The notes under the pieces are model-generated. The model ran no database searches, had not been told where the DNA came from, and worked only from the letters and a program-made list of their open reading frames with translations. A DNA stretch of 5,384 nt from an uncultured Oscillospiraceae bacterium (GTDB taxonomy: Bacteria > Bacillota > Clostridia > Oscillospirales > Acutalibacteraceae), in NCBI GenBank assembly GCA_902462665.1, contig CABQCM010000121.1, forward strand, positions 1 to 5,384. The letters run 5' to 3'. Position numbers and translations under genes: made by a program. Within the stretch, counting starts at the first letter, position 1. The number at the start of each line of letters is the position of its first letter. Below are positions 1 through 5,384 of this stretch, piece after piece.

Positions 1-778
1 GCTGGATCCCGGCATGCTGGAGCTCAATGGCCGCGGCTTTCTCAACGGGCATACCCCTTTTTCCGCTCTGGTGGCCTTTTCCTCGGTGCTGACCGCTTTT
101 CTCAACGGCAAGCGGTATGTGGTGCTTTCCAATGAATCCAGCGCCAACGAAAGTACCGTGCAGGGCAGCGAGGTCAATCATCAATATTCCAAAAGCGTAC
201 AGTTTGAGGCTGATTTCATTGAGTTTGAGCGCTCCTATGTTGGCAGTGGGGTATCCTATTTCAGTCTGCTTCGACCTTGGAGCGAATTTCAGATTGCCCA
301 ATATTTCGCGTCTCTCAAGCCGTATCATGCCATCTTCCGTAGCTGCAACGCCGGGAGCAAACAGGATATCTGGTGCGGGAAATGTCCCAAATGTCTTTTT
401 GTCGCCTTGATTTTATCGCCCTTTTTGTCGACGGAGGAGTTAACCTCGATTTTTGGAAGGAATCTGTTGGATGATGAAGAATTACTTCCCTTGTTGGAAA
501 AGCTGACGGGTCTTACGCCCGAAAAACCGTTTGAATGCGTCGGCAGCCGGGATGAGGTCAACACAGCCATTTGTCTGACGTTGAAGCGAATGCTGCGGCA
601 GGGGGAAGCGGTTCCGGCGCTGCTTCGGGCTTATATGGCGCAGCCGTTATATGAGACCTATCGGCAGCGTGAGAATCCATACCGTACCTATTTTGAGCCT
701 CGGCATTTTCTTCCGCCTGATTTTGAAACTCTGTTGAGACAGGCAGATTTGGCCCGAGAGGGGGATCTGGTATGCTAG
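1..778 (+). CDS. murL: MurL-type UDP-MurNAc-L-Ala-L-Glu epimerase, C-terminal part (5' partial)
   Basis: The reading frame is open from the left edge (codons from position 2) to the TAG at 776-778, so the Met at 14 is probably internal. About 258 residues are visible; the family is roughly 450 long, so the N-terminal 40% or so is missing. Seen: an Asn/Ser-rich motif 'NESSANESTVQGSEVNHQYS' (131-190) and a cysteine cluster, 'CNAGSKQ' followed by 'CGKCPKC' (344-394). I recognise this combination as MurL, which inverts the terminal L-Glu of UDP-MurNAc-L-Ala-L-Glu to D-Glu with ATP in the cytoplasm. The cysteine cluster and ATP use recall PP-loop/QueC-like enzymes, but the expected nucleotide-binding loop would lie upstream and cannot be checked. 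The gene overlaps the downstream MurD-family ligase by 7 bases, which strongly supports the call because MurL acts on the product of MurD2. Function is assigned by remembered family similarity and context, not by a search. Confidence 0.83.
   Translation, partial: LDPGMLELNGRGFLNGHTPFSALVAFSSVLTAFLNGKRYVVLSNESSANESTVQGSEVNHQYSKSVQFEADFIEFERSYVGSGVSYFSLLRPWSEFQIAQYFASLKPYHAIFRSCNAGSKQDIWCGKCPKCLFVALILSPFLSTEELTSIFGRNLLDDEELLPLLEKLTGLTPEKPFECVGSRDEVNTAICLTLKRMLRQGEAVPALLRAYMAQPLYETYRQRENPYRTYFEPRHFLPPDFETLLRQADLAREGDLVC
756..765 (+). promoter_or_regulatory. Ribosome binding site of the MurD2 gene
   Basis: The purine-rich stretch gagaggggga lies inside the 3' end of murL and ends about 6 bases before the ATG at 772. 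It is a good Shine-Dalgarno match and supports that ATG as the true start, giving translational coupling across the 7-base overlap. No separate promoter is visible before murD2. Confidence 0.65.
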
Positions 779-2106
779 AAACTTTACGCCGGCGTGTTCA
801 AGGGAAAAAAGTGTTGTTGCTGGGATATGGACGAGAAGGGAAATCCACTCTGCGCTTGCTGCGGCAGGCGGGCGGTTATGCCGCGTTGGCCATTGCCGAT
901 CGGGCACAGCTCGCAGGGGAAGAGCTGGCGGACGCATACCTGTATTCGGGGGAGAACTATCAAGCCCATCTGGCCGATTATGATGTGATTTTCAAAAGCC
1001 CCGGCATTGTGTTAGAATATGCGGATGACGACACGATTTCCCGCGTTACCTCGCAGACGGAGTTGTTTTTGGAGCGTTACCGCCGTCAAATTATCGGCGT
1101 AACCGGCACCAAGGGCAAGAGCACGACGGCGACCCTGCTTTATCATGCTCTCAGTCAAAACGGTGTGGATTGTGTTTTGGCGGGCAATATCGGGATTCCG
1201 GCCTTCGACATGGCAGATAAGATGGGGGAGCATACCCTCGTGGTTTATGAAATGAGCTGTCATCAACTGGAATATACACGGGTGTCGCCTCACATCGCGA
1301 TTTTTCTCAACTTGTATGAAGAACATTTGGATCACTACGGTACGTTCGAGCGGTATGCGGCGGCCAAATACAACATATACCGTTATCAGACGGGAGAGGA
1401 TGTTTTAATTTGCCGCGCTGATTGTGTGCCGACAGAATATCCCGGGCGGGTGATTTCCTTTGCACGGCAGGGAGAGGCACGCTCGGAGGTGGATTATACC
1501 GATGCTCTGATTCGATGGGGTGCGAACACATTTTCTGTTCCTGTGGACGAGATCACCCTGTCCGGTGGGCACAATGTAGCGAATATTACTGCCGCATATG
1601 CGGCGGCAGCATTGGTAGGTGTGGGATGGGAGCCTTTTTGCAGCGCCCTGCGTACCTATCAGGCATTGCCGCACCGGTTGCAGCAGATCGGCGAGGTGGA
1701 GGGCGTACGTTATTACGACGATTCCATTTCTACCATCTGCGAGTCGGCCATCCAAGCGATGCGCAGCCTGCCCAATATTGGCTCGGTGCTCATCGGTGGG
1801 ATGGAGCGAGGCATTGATTATACCCCGCTGGAAAAGGCGCTGTGCACTGCGCCAGTGCGACATATTATTTTAATGTACGATACCGGCAAGCGCATAGAAA
1901 AAGAGCTTTTTGAACGTTTTCCTGATGTAGCAAAGGAGCACACGGTACATGTGGTCGAAGATTTAGAGCAGGCGGTTGCTCTGGCCAAGCGCGTTACCCC
2001 CAAGGGAAGTTGCTGCCTACTTTCGCCTGCTGCGGCCAGCTATGGCTTTTTTCGCAATTTCGAAGAACGCGGAGAAGTTTTTGCGAAATTAGTGCTGCAA
2101 AAATAA
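772..2106 (+). CDS. murD2: MurD2-type UDP-MurNAc-L-alanine--L-glutamate ligase
   Basis: A complete Mur ligase of 444 residues, about the usual MurD length, ending in TAA. The N-terminal Rossmann-like domain carries 'VLLLGYGREGKS' (residues 14-25). The central ATPase domain has the P-loop 'GVTGTKGKST' (109-118), 'YEMSCHQLE' (159-167) in place of the MurD 'LELSSFQLE', 'EEHLDHYGT' (183-191), and 'AAAKYNIY' (196-203), whose Lys199 matches the carbamylated lysine of MurD. The C-terminal domain has 'GGHNVANITAAYAAA' (265-279), 'LPHRLQ' (299-304), 'DDSISTICES' (316-325) and 'LLSPAAASYGFFRNFEERG' (416-434). Canonical MurD has DSKATN where this protein has DSISTI. That change, with the overlapping murL, points to the L-Glu-adding MurD2 rather than the D-Glu-adding MurD. 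The product would be UDP-MurNAc-L-Ala-L-Glu, handed to MurL for epimerisation. The alternative is an ordinary MurD. The Mur ligase family is certain; the L-Glu specificity is inferred. Co-transcribed with murL. Confidence 0.87.
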   Translation: MLETLRRRVQGKKVLLLGYGREGKSTLRLLRQAGGYAALAIADRAQLAGEELADAYLYSGENYQAHLADYDVIFKSPGIVLEYADDDTISRVTSQTELFLERYRRQIIGVTGTKGKSTTATLLYHALSQNGVDCVLAGNIGIPAFDMADKMGEHTLVVYEMSCHQLEYTRVSPHIAIFLNLYEEHLDHYGTFERYAAAKYNIYRYQTGEDVLICRADCVPTEYPGRVISFARQGEARSEVDYTDALIRWGANTFSVPVDEITLSGGHNVANITAAYAAAALVGVGWEPFCSALRTYQALPHRLQQIGEVEGVRYYDDSISTICESAIQAMRSLPNIGSVLIGGMERGIDYTPLEKALCTAPVRHIILMYDTGKRIEKELFERFPDVAKEHTVHVVEDLEQAVALAKRVTPKGSCCLLSPAAASYGFFRNFEERGEVFAKLVLQK

Positions 2107-2117
2107 TTTCCCTATAC

Positions 2118-2161
2118 AACGAAAAAGCCGCTTGGCCAAAGAGCCAAGCGGCTTTTTCGTT
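2118..2161. terminator. Bidirectional intrinsic terminator between convergent genes
   Basis: A perfect 19-bp inverted repeat, aacgaaaaagccgcttggc (2118-2136) and its exact complement (2143-2161), encloses the 6-nt loop caaaga. The GC-rich core is gccgcttggc/gccaagcggc. It is followed by TTTTT on the + strand and, because the A tract sits on the other arm, by TTTTT on the - strand too. It begins 11 bases after the murD2 stop and lies 26 bases past the stop of the - strand gene, so it can end transcription from both sides. Confidence 0.92.
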
Positions 2162-2187
2162 ATCGGTAGGAGAGAAGTGATCGAACC

Positions 2188-3309
2188 TTAAAAATGACAA
2201 GCGTACTCGTTGGCGATAATCATCCAACTTGCGTGTTCTTGATTTGCCGTGTCGCTTCCGCCGCCGCCATAGCCCCAGGTTTCACGATACATTTCGTCGC
2301 TGTTTTCCTCGATAAAAGAAATCAGCTCGCGCACGCGCTCATAACGGCCGGTATCATAGCAAAGCATAAGTTCCCACGCCAGCCCCTTGCCGATGACATG
2401 ATTGCCTGAAACGCGGTAATCCTCCGGGCTGTGGAATACGGCGACGACCTCTAGCATTTGATATTTTTTATAGTAGATGGTGCTGCCGTATTGAAGGTAT
2501 TTTTCGTAGGTATTGTTCATAATTTCCTGATTCAGCGCATACCAGCCCGCACCGGCCGGAGCCATGTTGACCCAGGAAAAGCCGATATAAAATTGGTCGT
2601 CCGACACACGCTGGCCGGTGGCAGCCAGTTCTTTGTCAATGGATTTCATTTCAGCGTAAATGGTTTTGCCATCCACTTCGGCCACCAGATTTTTGTGAAT
2701 TCCCTGGGCAATTTGGTCGGCATAAGCGCTCCATTTGGCAGCGTCCTGTGCCGCGCTGTTCTGGAAAACCAGGGACAACTCATGAAGAGCTTGCGACGCA
2801 TACACATTGGTTAACAGATCGTAGGCGTTAAAATAAGCACCGTCGCGGGAATGCTCCAGACTTGGGTTACGGATTAACCCAAGCTCTTCGTTGTAGTAGC
2901 CGTTGACAAAAAAGTAATCGGCCATCGCTTGAATCTTGTCGGTATAAAGCTCGATAAAATCCAGATTTTCCTCTGTTTTCGGCGCGTTGGCAGCAAATTG
3001 GCACCAGGCGTGAAGGAGGAAAAAGGTAGTATCCGCCTGAATTTTATCCGAAATCGGTTTCGCGTTGTTGTTCATAATGTGCAGCGCGTAATCGTAATCG
3101 TGCATTTGGTGGTACAGCAGGGTATAATTTAGAATTTTACGTGCCTGATCGAAATCGCCGCAGGCAATGTGGGAAAGCACTTGAATGGAAGTGTCTCGCA
3201 CAAACATCCCCGGATATGCGCCGGTGATGGAGGTGTTTGCATAGCCGTTCTCAGCGGTACGCTCAAGCAGCGACTGGTAGGTTGCCTCAAAGAGATTTTT
3301 ATTTTTGCT
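2188..3309 (-). other. C-terminal domain: putative (alpha/alpha)6-barrel (six-hairpin) glycoside hydrolase
   Basis: About 373 residues, mostly amphipathic helices rich in Trp, Tyr and His, as in six-hairpin glycosidases. Near its start is 'GAYPGMFVRDTSIQ' (Asp codon 3193-3195), resembling the 'P.MW.RDS..Q' substrate-site motif of GH125-like enzymes. Later come 'QADTTFFLLHAW', 'NPSLEHSRDGAYFNAYD' and 'FSWVNMAPAGAGWYALNQ'. Near the end is a Gly-rich acidic segment, 'MYRETWGYGGGG' then 'SDTANQEHASW' (2224-2292), with Glu codons at 2281-2283 and 2236-2238 as candidate catalytic bases. These are analogies of fold and motif. I cannot assign a CAZy family, and the domain could also be a lyase or phosphorylase with the same fold. 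Confidence 0.55.
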
Positions 3310-5384
3310 GGTTTGCAAATCAATTTCCTCCGGTTGGGCGGGGAAGGCGTCAATCAGCTTCACCGAATGTTGGAGAATCAGCAACGCATCGGCCGCATCA
3401 ATGGTATTGTCCGTGTTGACCATGGCGGCATAAGCCGCTTTGCCGGTCAGAACGATTAGCTTCACCGAGTGCTGCAGCGCCATCAGTGCGTCAGCAGCGT
3501 CCACTTTGCCGTCGTCGTTGATATCGCCCATGGTCAGAGAGCGAACCAGCGAATTGTACTGTGCACGGGCATGAAGCAGCGCGTCGTAATTGGAAATGGC
3601 CTCCAACGCTTCCTTGCCATATTTCTCGGTCAGAGCGTTCACGGCTTGATCGGCTGCTAAAATGGCGGCGTAACTCTCGAACGAAATGGTACTACCAATC
3701 GCATCAATGAGTTGGGCGGCTTTTTGGGCATCGGTCGTTTGCTCTTCCTCGCGAATCTCTGACAAACGCTGTTCCGCTGCGACCAAAATGTCATAATTGG
3801 TCACTTTGCTTTGGTCTTCGGACGACAGAGCATCATACTCCTTGCGGAGCTTGACTACCGTCGTTTCCTGCTGGAGGGTAATTTGAGAAGGCAGGGACGC
3901 GATACGGTTGATCAGCAGACGGTAAGCTTCGATTTGTTTGCCAATGACCTGGAAGCCGGTGGAGTGCATAGCCTTGACCCAGCCGTTGTAGGCATTGGGA
4001 TCGTAATTGAGCGCGAGGCACCCCATAGGATCGGTGGCGGTACTGGTTTTTCCAAATAACACAGCACGCTCGGTGGAAACAAGAGTAAAATCGTATTTCT
4101 CATCCGGCGTGACTTCCAGCGGCGCGGCCAGATCAAATCGATACCAGCCGGTAAAAGGATTTTCAAAGTAAAAATCCTCGGTGTAGAGACTGACCGCTTC
4201 GCCGGTGGCATCCTGACCGATGGTCAGCGTGATGGTGTTGCCGCCGTCCAGATCGAGATAAGCGACAACAGCGGTTAATTCGCTGAAATCGGGTATGAAT
4301 TCCTGCCCGGCCATGTGATCCGGCCCGGTAAGCAGATACAAAGCCGTCGAAGAGTCGAGGCAATAAGTAAAGGGGACGTCGTCGGGCGATATGGGATTTT
4401 CGATCATGTCCGCAAGCTGGGCCTCGGCGTTGGAAAGCTTCTCATAATTCGATACCTTTTGCTGATCTTGTGCAGAGAGCGCGCTATACTGCTCGGCAAG
4501 GCTTTCCACCATCGTTTTCTCCTGAATGGAAATCAACTCAGGCAAAGCGGCAATTTTTTCAATCAGGGCCTCATACGCTTGATCGGCAGCTTTCAGCGCG
4601 GCGATCTTTTCCTCCGCCGCAGTCAAAACAGCATAATTGGTGATACTTTGCTGTGCTTCGCCGGACAAAGCATCATAGCGGCTGCGTAAGCTGGATACAG
4701 CCGGCGCGTCGTTTAGAGTGAGCTGATCCGTCGGCTTGAGCGAGCTAATATCGGCAATCAGCGCGTCTATTTTCTGCTGAAGCTTGAGCGTCTCAATTGC
4801 CGCCTGAGCTGCGGTAAGAATTCCGTAGTTGGCGACTTTTTGCTGTGTCTCAGCCGGCAGGGAAGCGTACTCCTCCAGCAAAGCAGCCACAGTGGTTTCA
4901 TCGGCCAGCGTGATTGTTTCGGGCAAAGCATCGATTCGGCGCATCAGAGATTGATAATCCTGGATGGAGGTTCCTTCCACTCGAAAAGCGGTTTGAGCAT
5001 CAGTAAAACGAATCCAAGCGCCGTCGCCGTTGAGGGCGCAGCAGCCGGCCGCGTCATCCTGCGATGTACCGTTTTTCCCAAACACTACCGTTCCCACGCC
5101 TTCGGTGGAGGAAAGGGTGAATTCCAGTTTGCTTCCCTCGGTCAAATAAAGCGGCGTGCGCAAGAGAAAATCGACCCATCCTGTTTGTTTGACAACCGGG
5201 AAAATCTCGGTATACAGCGTTTGCGGTTGGTCTGTGGTCATGCCTTGGGTGATATTCAAGGTAATGTCGCAGTCGGCGCTGATATCCAGATAGACCGATA
5301 TCTTGGTTAAGTTGGTGAAATCGGGAATAAACTCTTGTCCCGCTGCCGCAGGCCGTTTAATTTGGAACAGAGCGGCCGAAGCAT
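2188..5384 (-). CDS. Large modular dockerin protein with C-terminal (alpha/alpha)6-type glycosidase-like domain (5' partial)
   Basis: The frame is open from the right edge to the TAA at 2188-2190, giving 1064 complete codons. A TTG at 5257-5259 is not a credible start: the 41 residues before it continue a domain that is duplicated later in the protein. Counting from codon 5380-5382 as residue 1, the order is beta module A (1-139), helical repeats R1-R3 (140-326), beta module B (336-483), helical repeats R4-R5 (484-543 and 551-612), dockerin (619-677) and a helical catalytic-like domain (about 692-1064). Dockerins bind cohesins on scaffoldins or on the cell surface, so the protein is presumably exported, but the signal peptide would lie outside the window. 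There is no sortase motif or S-layer domain at the C-terminus, which ends ...EYACHF. The likely role is an extracellular enzyme acting on a glycan, substrate unknown. It is convergent with murD2, and nothing suggests a shared pathway. The CDS itself is certain, the dockerin nearly so, and the enzyme class moderately supported. Confidence 0.88.
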   Translation of the reverse strand, partial: ASAALFQIKRPAAAGQEFIPDFTNLTKISVYLDISADCDITLNITQGMTTDQPQTLYTEIFPVVKQTGWVDFLLRTPLYLTEGSKLEFTLSSTEGVGTVVFGKNGTSQDDAAGCCALNGDGAWIRFTDAQTAFRVEGTSIQDYQSLMRRIDALPETITLADETTVAALLEEYASLPAETQQKVANYGILTAAQAAIETLKLQQKIDALIADISSLKPTDQLTLNDAPAVSSLRSRYDALSGEAQQSITNYAVLTAAEEKIAALKAADQAYEALIEKIAALPELISIQEKTMVESLAEQYSALSAQDQQKVSNYEKLSNAEAQLADMIENPISPDDVPFTYCLDSSTALYLLTGPDHMAGQEFIPDFSELTAVVAYLDLDGGNTITLTIGQDATGEAVSLYTEDFYFENPFTGWYRFDLAAPLEVTPDEKYDFTLVSTERAVLFGKTSTATDPMGCLALNYDPNAYNGWVKAMHSTGFQVIGKQIEAYRLLINRIASLPSQITLQQETTVVKLRKEYDALSSEDQSKVTNYDILVAAEQRLSEIREEEQTTDAQKAAQLIDAIGSTISFESYAAILAADQAVNALTEKYGKEALEAISNYDALLHARAQYNSLVRSLTMGDINDDGKVDAADALMALQHSVKLIVLTGKAAYAAMVNTDNTIDAADALLILQHSVKLIDAFPAQPEEIDLQTSKNKNLFEATYQSLLERTAENGYANTSITGAYPGMFVRDTSIQVLSHIACGDFDQARKILNYTLLYHQMHDYDYALHIMNNNAKPISDKIQADTTFFLLHAWCQFAANAPKTEENLDFIELYTDKIQAMADYFFVNGYYNEELGLIRNPSLEHSRDGAYFNAYDLLTNVYASQALHELSLVFQNSAAQDAAKWSAYADQIAQGIHKNLVAEVDGKTIYAEMKSIDKELAATGQRVSDDQFYIGFSWVNMAPAGAGWYALNQEIMNNTYEKYLQYGSTIYYKKYQMLEVVAVFHSPEDYRVSGNHVIGKGLAWELMLCYDTGRYERVRELISFIEENSDEMYRETWGYGGGGSDTANQEHASWMIIANEYACHF
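3352..3528 (-). other. Internal type-I-like dockerin domain
   Basis: Two F-hand calcium repeats of about 25 residues. Repeat 1 (3454-3528) begins 'GDINDDGKVDAADALMALQ' with the full D-x-N-x-D...D..D ligand set. Repeat 2 (3352-3426) begins 'AMVNTDNTIDAADALLILQ'. It keeps Asn, Asp, Asp and Asp but has Met (codon 3421-3423) where the first calcium ligand Asp is expected, and Asn in place of the usual Gly. Both repeats end 'LQHSVKLI', and both carry Ala-Ala at the positions that usually contact cohesin. Dockerins are most often terminal; here it links the repeat region to the catalytic-like domain. Confidence 0.93.
3547..3732 (-). repeat. Helical repeat R5 (degenerate)
   Basis: A divergent fifth copy of the helical repeat, directly before the dockerin. 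It retains the closing 'AISNYDALLHARAQYNSL' pattern (compare 'KVTNYDILVAAEQRL' in R4), but its first half is remodelled, with 'AADQAVNALTEKYG' in place of the usual '..L...YDALS'. Confidence 0.6.
3754..3933 (-). repeat. Helical repeat R4
   Basis: A roughly 60-residue unit following beta module B: 'LINRIASLPSQITLQQETT' then 'LRKEYDALSSEDQSKVTNYD'. It matches R1, which follows beta module A in the same way ('LMRRIDALPETITLADETT'), so module plus repeat appears to have been duplicated as a block. Such helical-hairpin repeats are common spacers in Clostridia surface proteins. Confidence 0.8.
3934..4377 (-). other. Beta-rich module B (putative carbohydrate-binding-like)
   Basis: About 148 residues with alternating hydrophobic strands: 'AGQEFIPDFSELTAVVAYLD', 'NTITLTIGQDATGE', 'TGWYRFDLAAPLEVTP', 'YDFTLVST', then 'VLFGKTSTATDPMGCLALN' and 'GWVKAM'. 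The layout resembles the non-catalytic beta-sandwich modules attached to secreted glycosidases. It is a second copy of module A. Sugar binding is inferred, not shown; the aromatic residues Trp and Tyr are available for it. Confidence 0.6.
4405..4965 (-). repeat. Tandem helical repeats R1-R3
   Basis: Three consecutive units of about 60-64 residues: R1 at 4786-4965, R2 at 4594-4785 and R3 at 4405-4593. The shared core is L-x(2)-x-Y-x-[AS]-L-[SP]-x-[EQ]-x-Q-Q-[KS]-[VI]-x-N-Y-x-x-L-[ST]-x-A-[EQ], for example 'YASLPAETQQKVANYGILTA', 'YDALSGEAQQSITNYAVLTA' and 'YSALSAQDQQKVSNYEKLSN'. The units are predicted to be helical hairpins forming a stalk or spacer between beta modules A and B. Sequence between copies is diverged, so this is an old protein-level repeat rather than a recent DNA duplication. 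Confidence 0.85.
4966..5384 (-). other. Beta-rich module A (cut by the window edge)
   Basis: About 139 residues matching module B strand for strand: 'AAGQEFIPDFTNLTKISVYL' against 'MAGQEFIPDFSELTAVVAYL', 'CDITLNITQG' against 'NTITLTIGQD', 'LYTEIFP' against 'LYTEDFY', 'LEFTLSSTEG' against 'YDFTLVSTER', 'VVFGKNGTSQDDAAGCCALN' against 'VLFGKTSTATDPMGCLALN'. GQEFIPDF is identical in both. The start of module A, and anything N-terminal to it, lies beyond the window. Confidence 0.75.

Noticed and set aside
1591..1604. 14-bp perfect palindrome gccgcatatgcggc
   Set aside because: It lies within murD2 codons for an Ala-Ala-Tyr-Ala-Ala stretch of a conserved motif; it is explained by alanine codons and has no T tract or promoter context.
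1405..1863. 152-residue open frame on the - strand inside murD2
   Set aside because: It is antisense to a well-conserved Mur ligase with recognisable motifs throughout; the translation is rich in Arg, His and Cys and has no domain character.
3352..4965. CRISPR array or recent DNA tandem repeat
   Set aside because: The repetition is in the protein; the DNA copies are diverged, in frame and about 180 bp long, with no short identical repeats and unique spacers.
4840..5310. 156-residue open frame on the + strand opposite the dockerin gene
   Set aside because: It lies antisense to module A and repeat R1, whose repeat structure proves the - strand frame; no domain-like sequence or ribosome binding site is evident.
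1..5384. Functional link between the peptidoglycan genes and the dockerin protein
   Set aside because: They are convergent and separated by a strong terminator; no shared motif or regulatory site ties them together, so adjacency is probably incidental.

Overview
The window is about 50% GC and reads as part of a bacterial chromosome. A dockerin domain, together with helical repeats of the type 'YDALS.EDQ.KV.NYD.L..AE', suggests a Clostridia-like Firmicute, perhaps an Oscillospiraceae/Ruminococcaceae fibre degrader. That placement is an inference from domain style; no marker gene is present.

Positions 1-2106 (+ strand) hold two tightly coupled cell-wall genes. The first, cut by the left edge, is the C-terminal part of a MurL-type epimerase (UDP-MurNAc-L-Ala-L-Glu epimerase). 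It overlaps by 7 bases a complete 444-residue MurD-family ligase, called here as MurD2 (the L-glutamate-adding ligase). Together they would form the alternative route to D-glutamate in peptidoglycan: MurD2 adds L-Glu to UDP-MurNAc-L-Ala, and MurL then inverts that residue to D-Glu, bypassing the free D-Glu normally made by glutamate racemase (MurI).

Positions 2107-2187 form a short convergent intergenic gap. Its main content is a perfect 19-bp inverted repeat with a 6-nt loop, flanked by A and T tracts, which is a good bidirectional intrinsic terminator.

Positions 2188-5384 (- strand) are one very long open frame that runs off the right edge, with at least 1064 residues visible. Read N- to C-terminally it contains: a beta-rich module (A), three helical repeats, a second copy of the beta module (B), two more helical repeats, an internal type-I-like dockerin, and a C-terminal helical domain that looks like an (alpha/alpha)6-barrel glycosidase of unassigned family. 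It is probably a secreted, cellulosome- or scaffold-associated carbohydrate-active enzyme. The N-terminus and any signal peptide lie outside the window.

No RNA genes, mobile elements or CRISPR arrays were seen. The most interesting items are the MurD2/MurL pair in a probable Firmicute, the unusual modular layout of the dockerin protein, and its unassigned catalytic domain.
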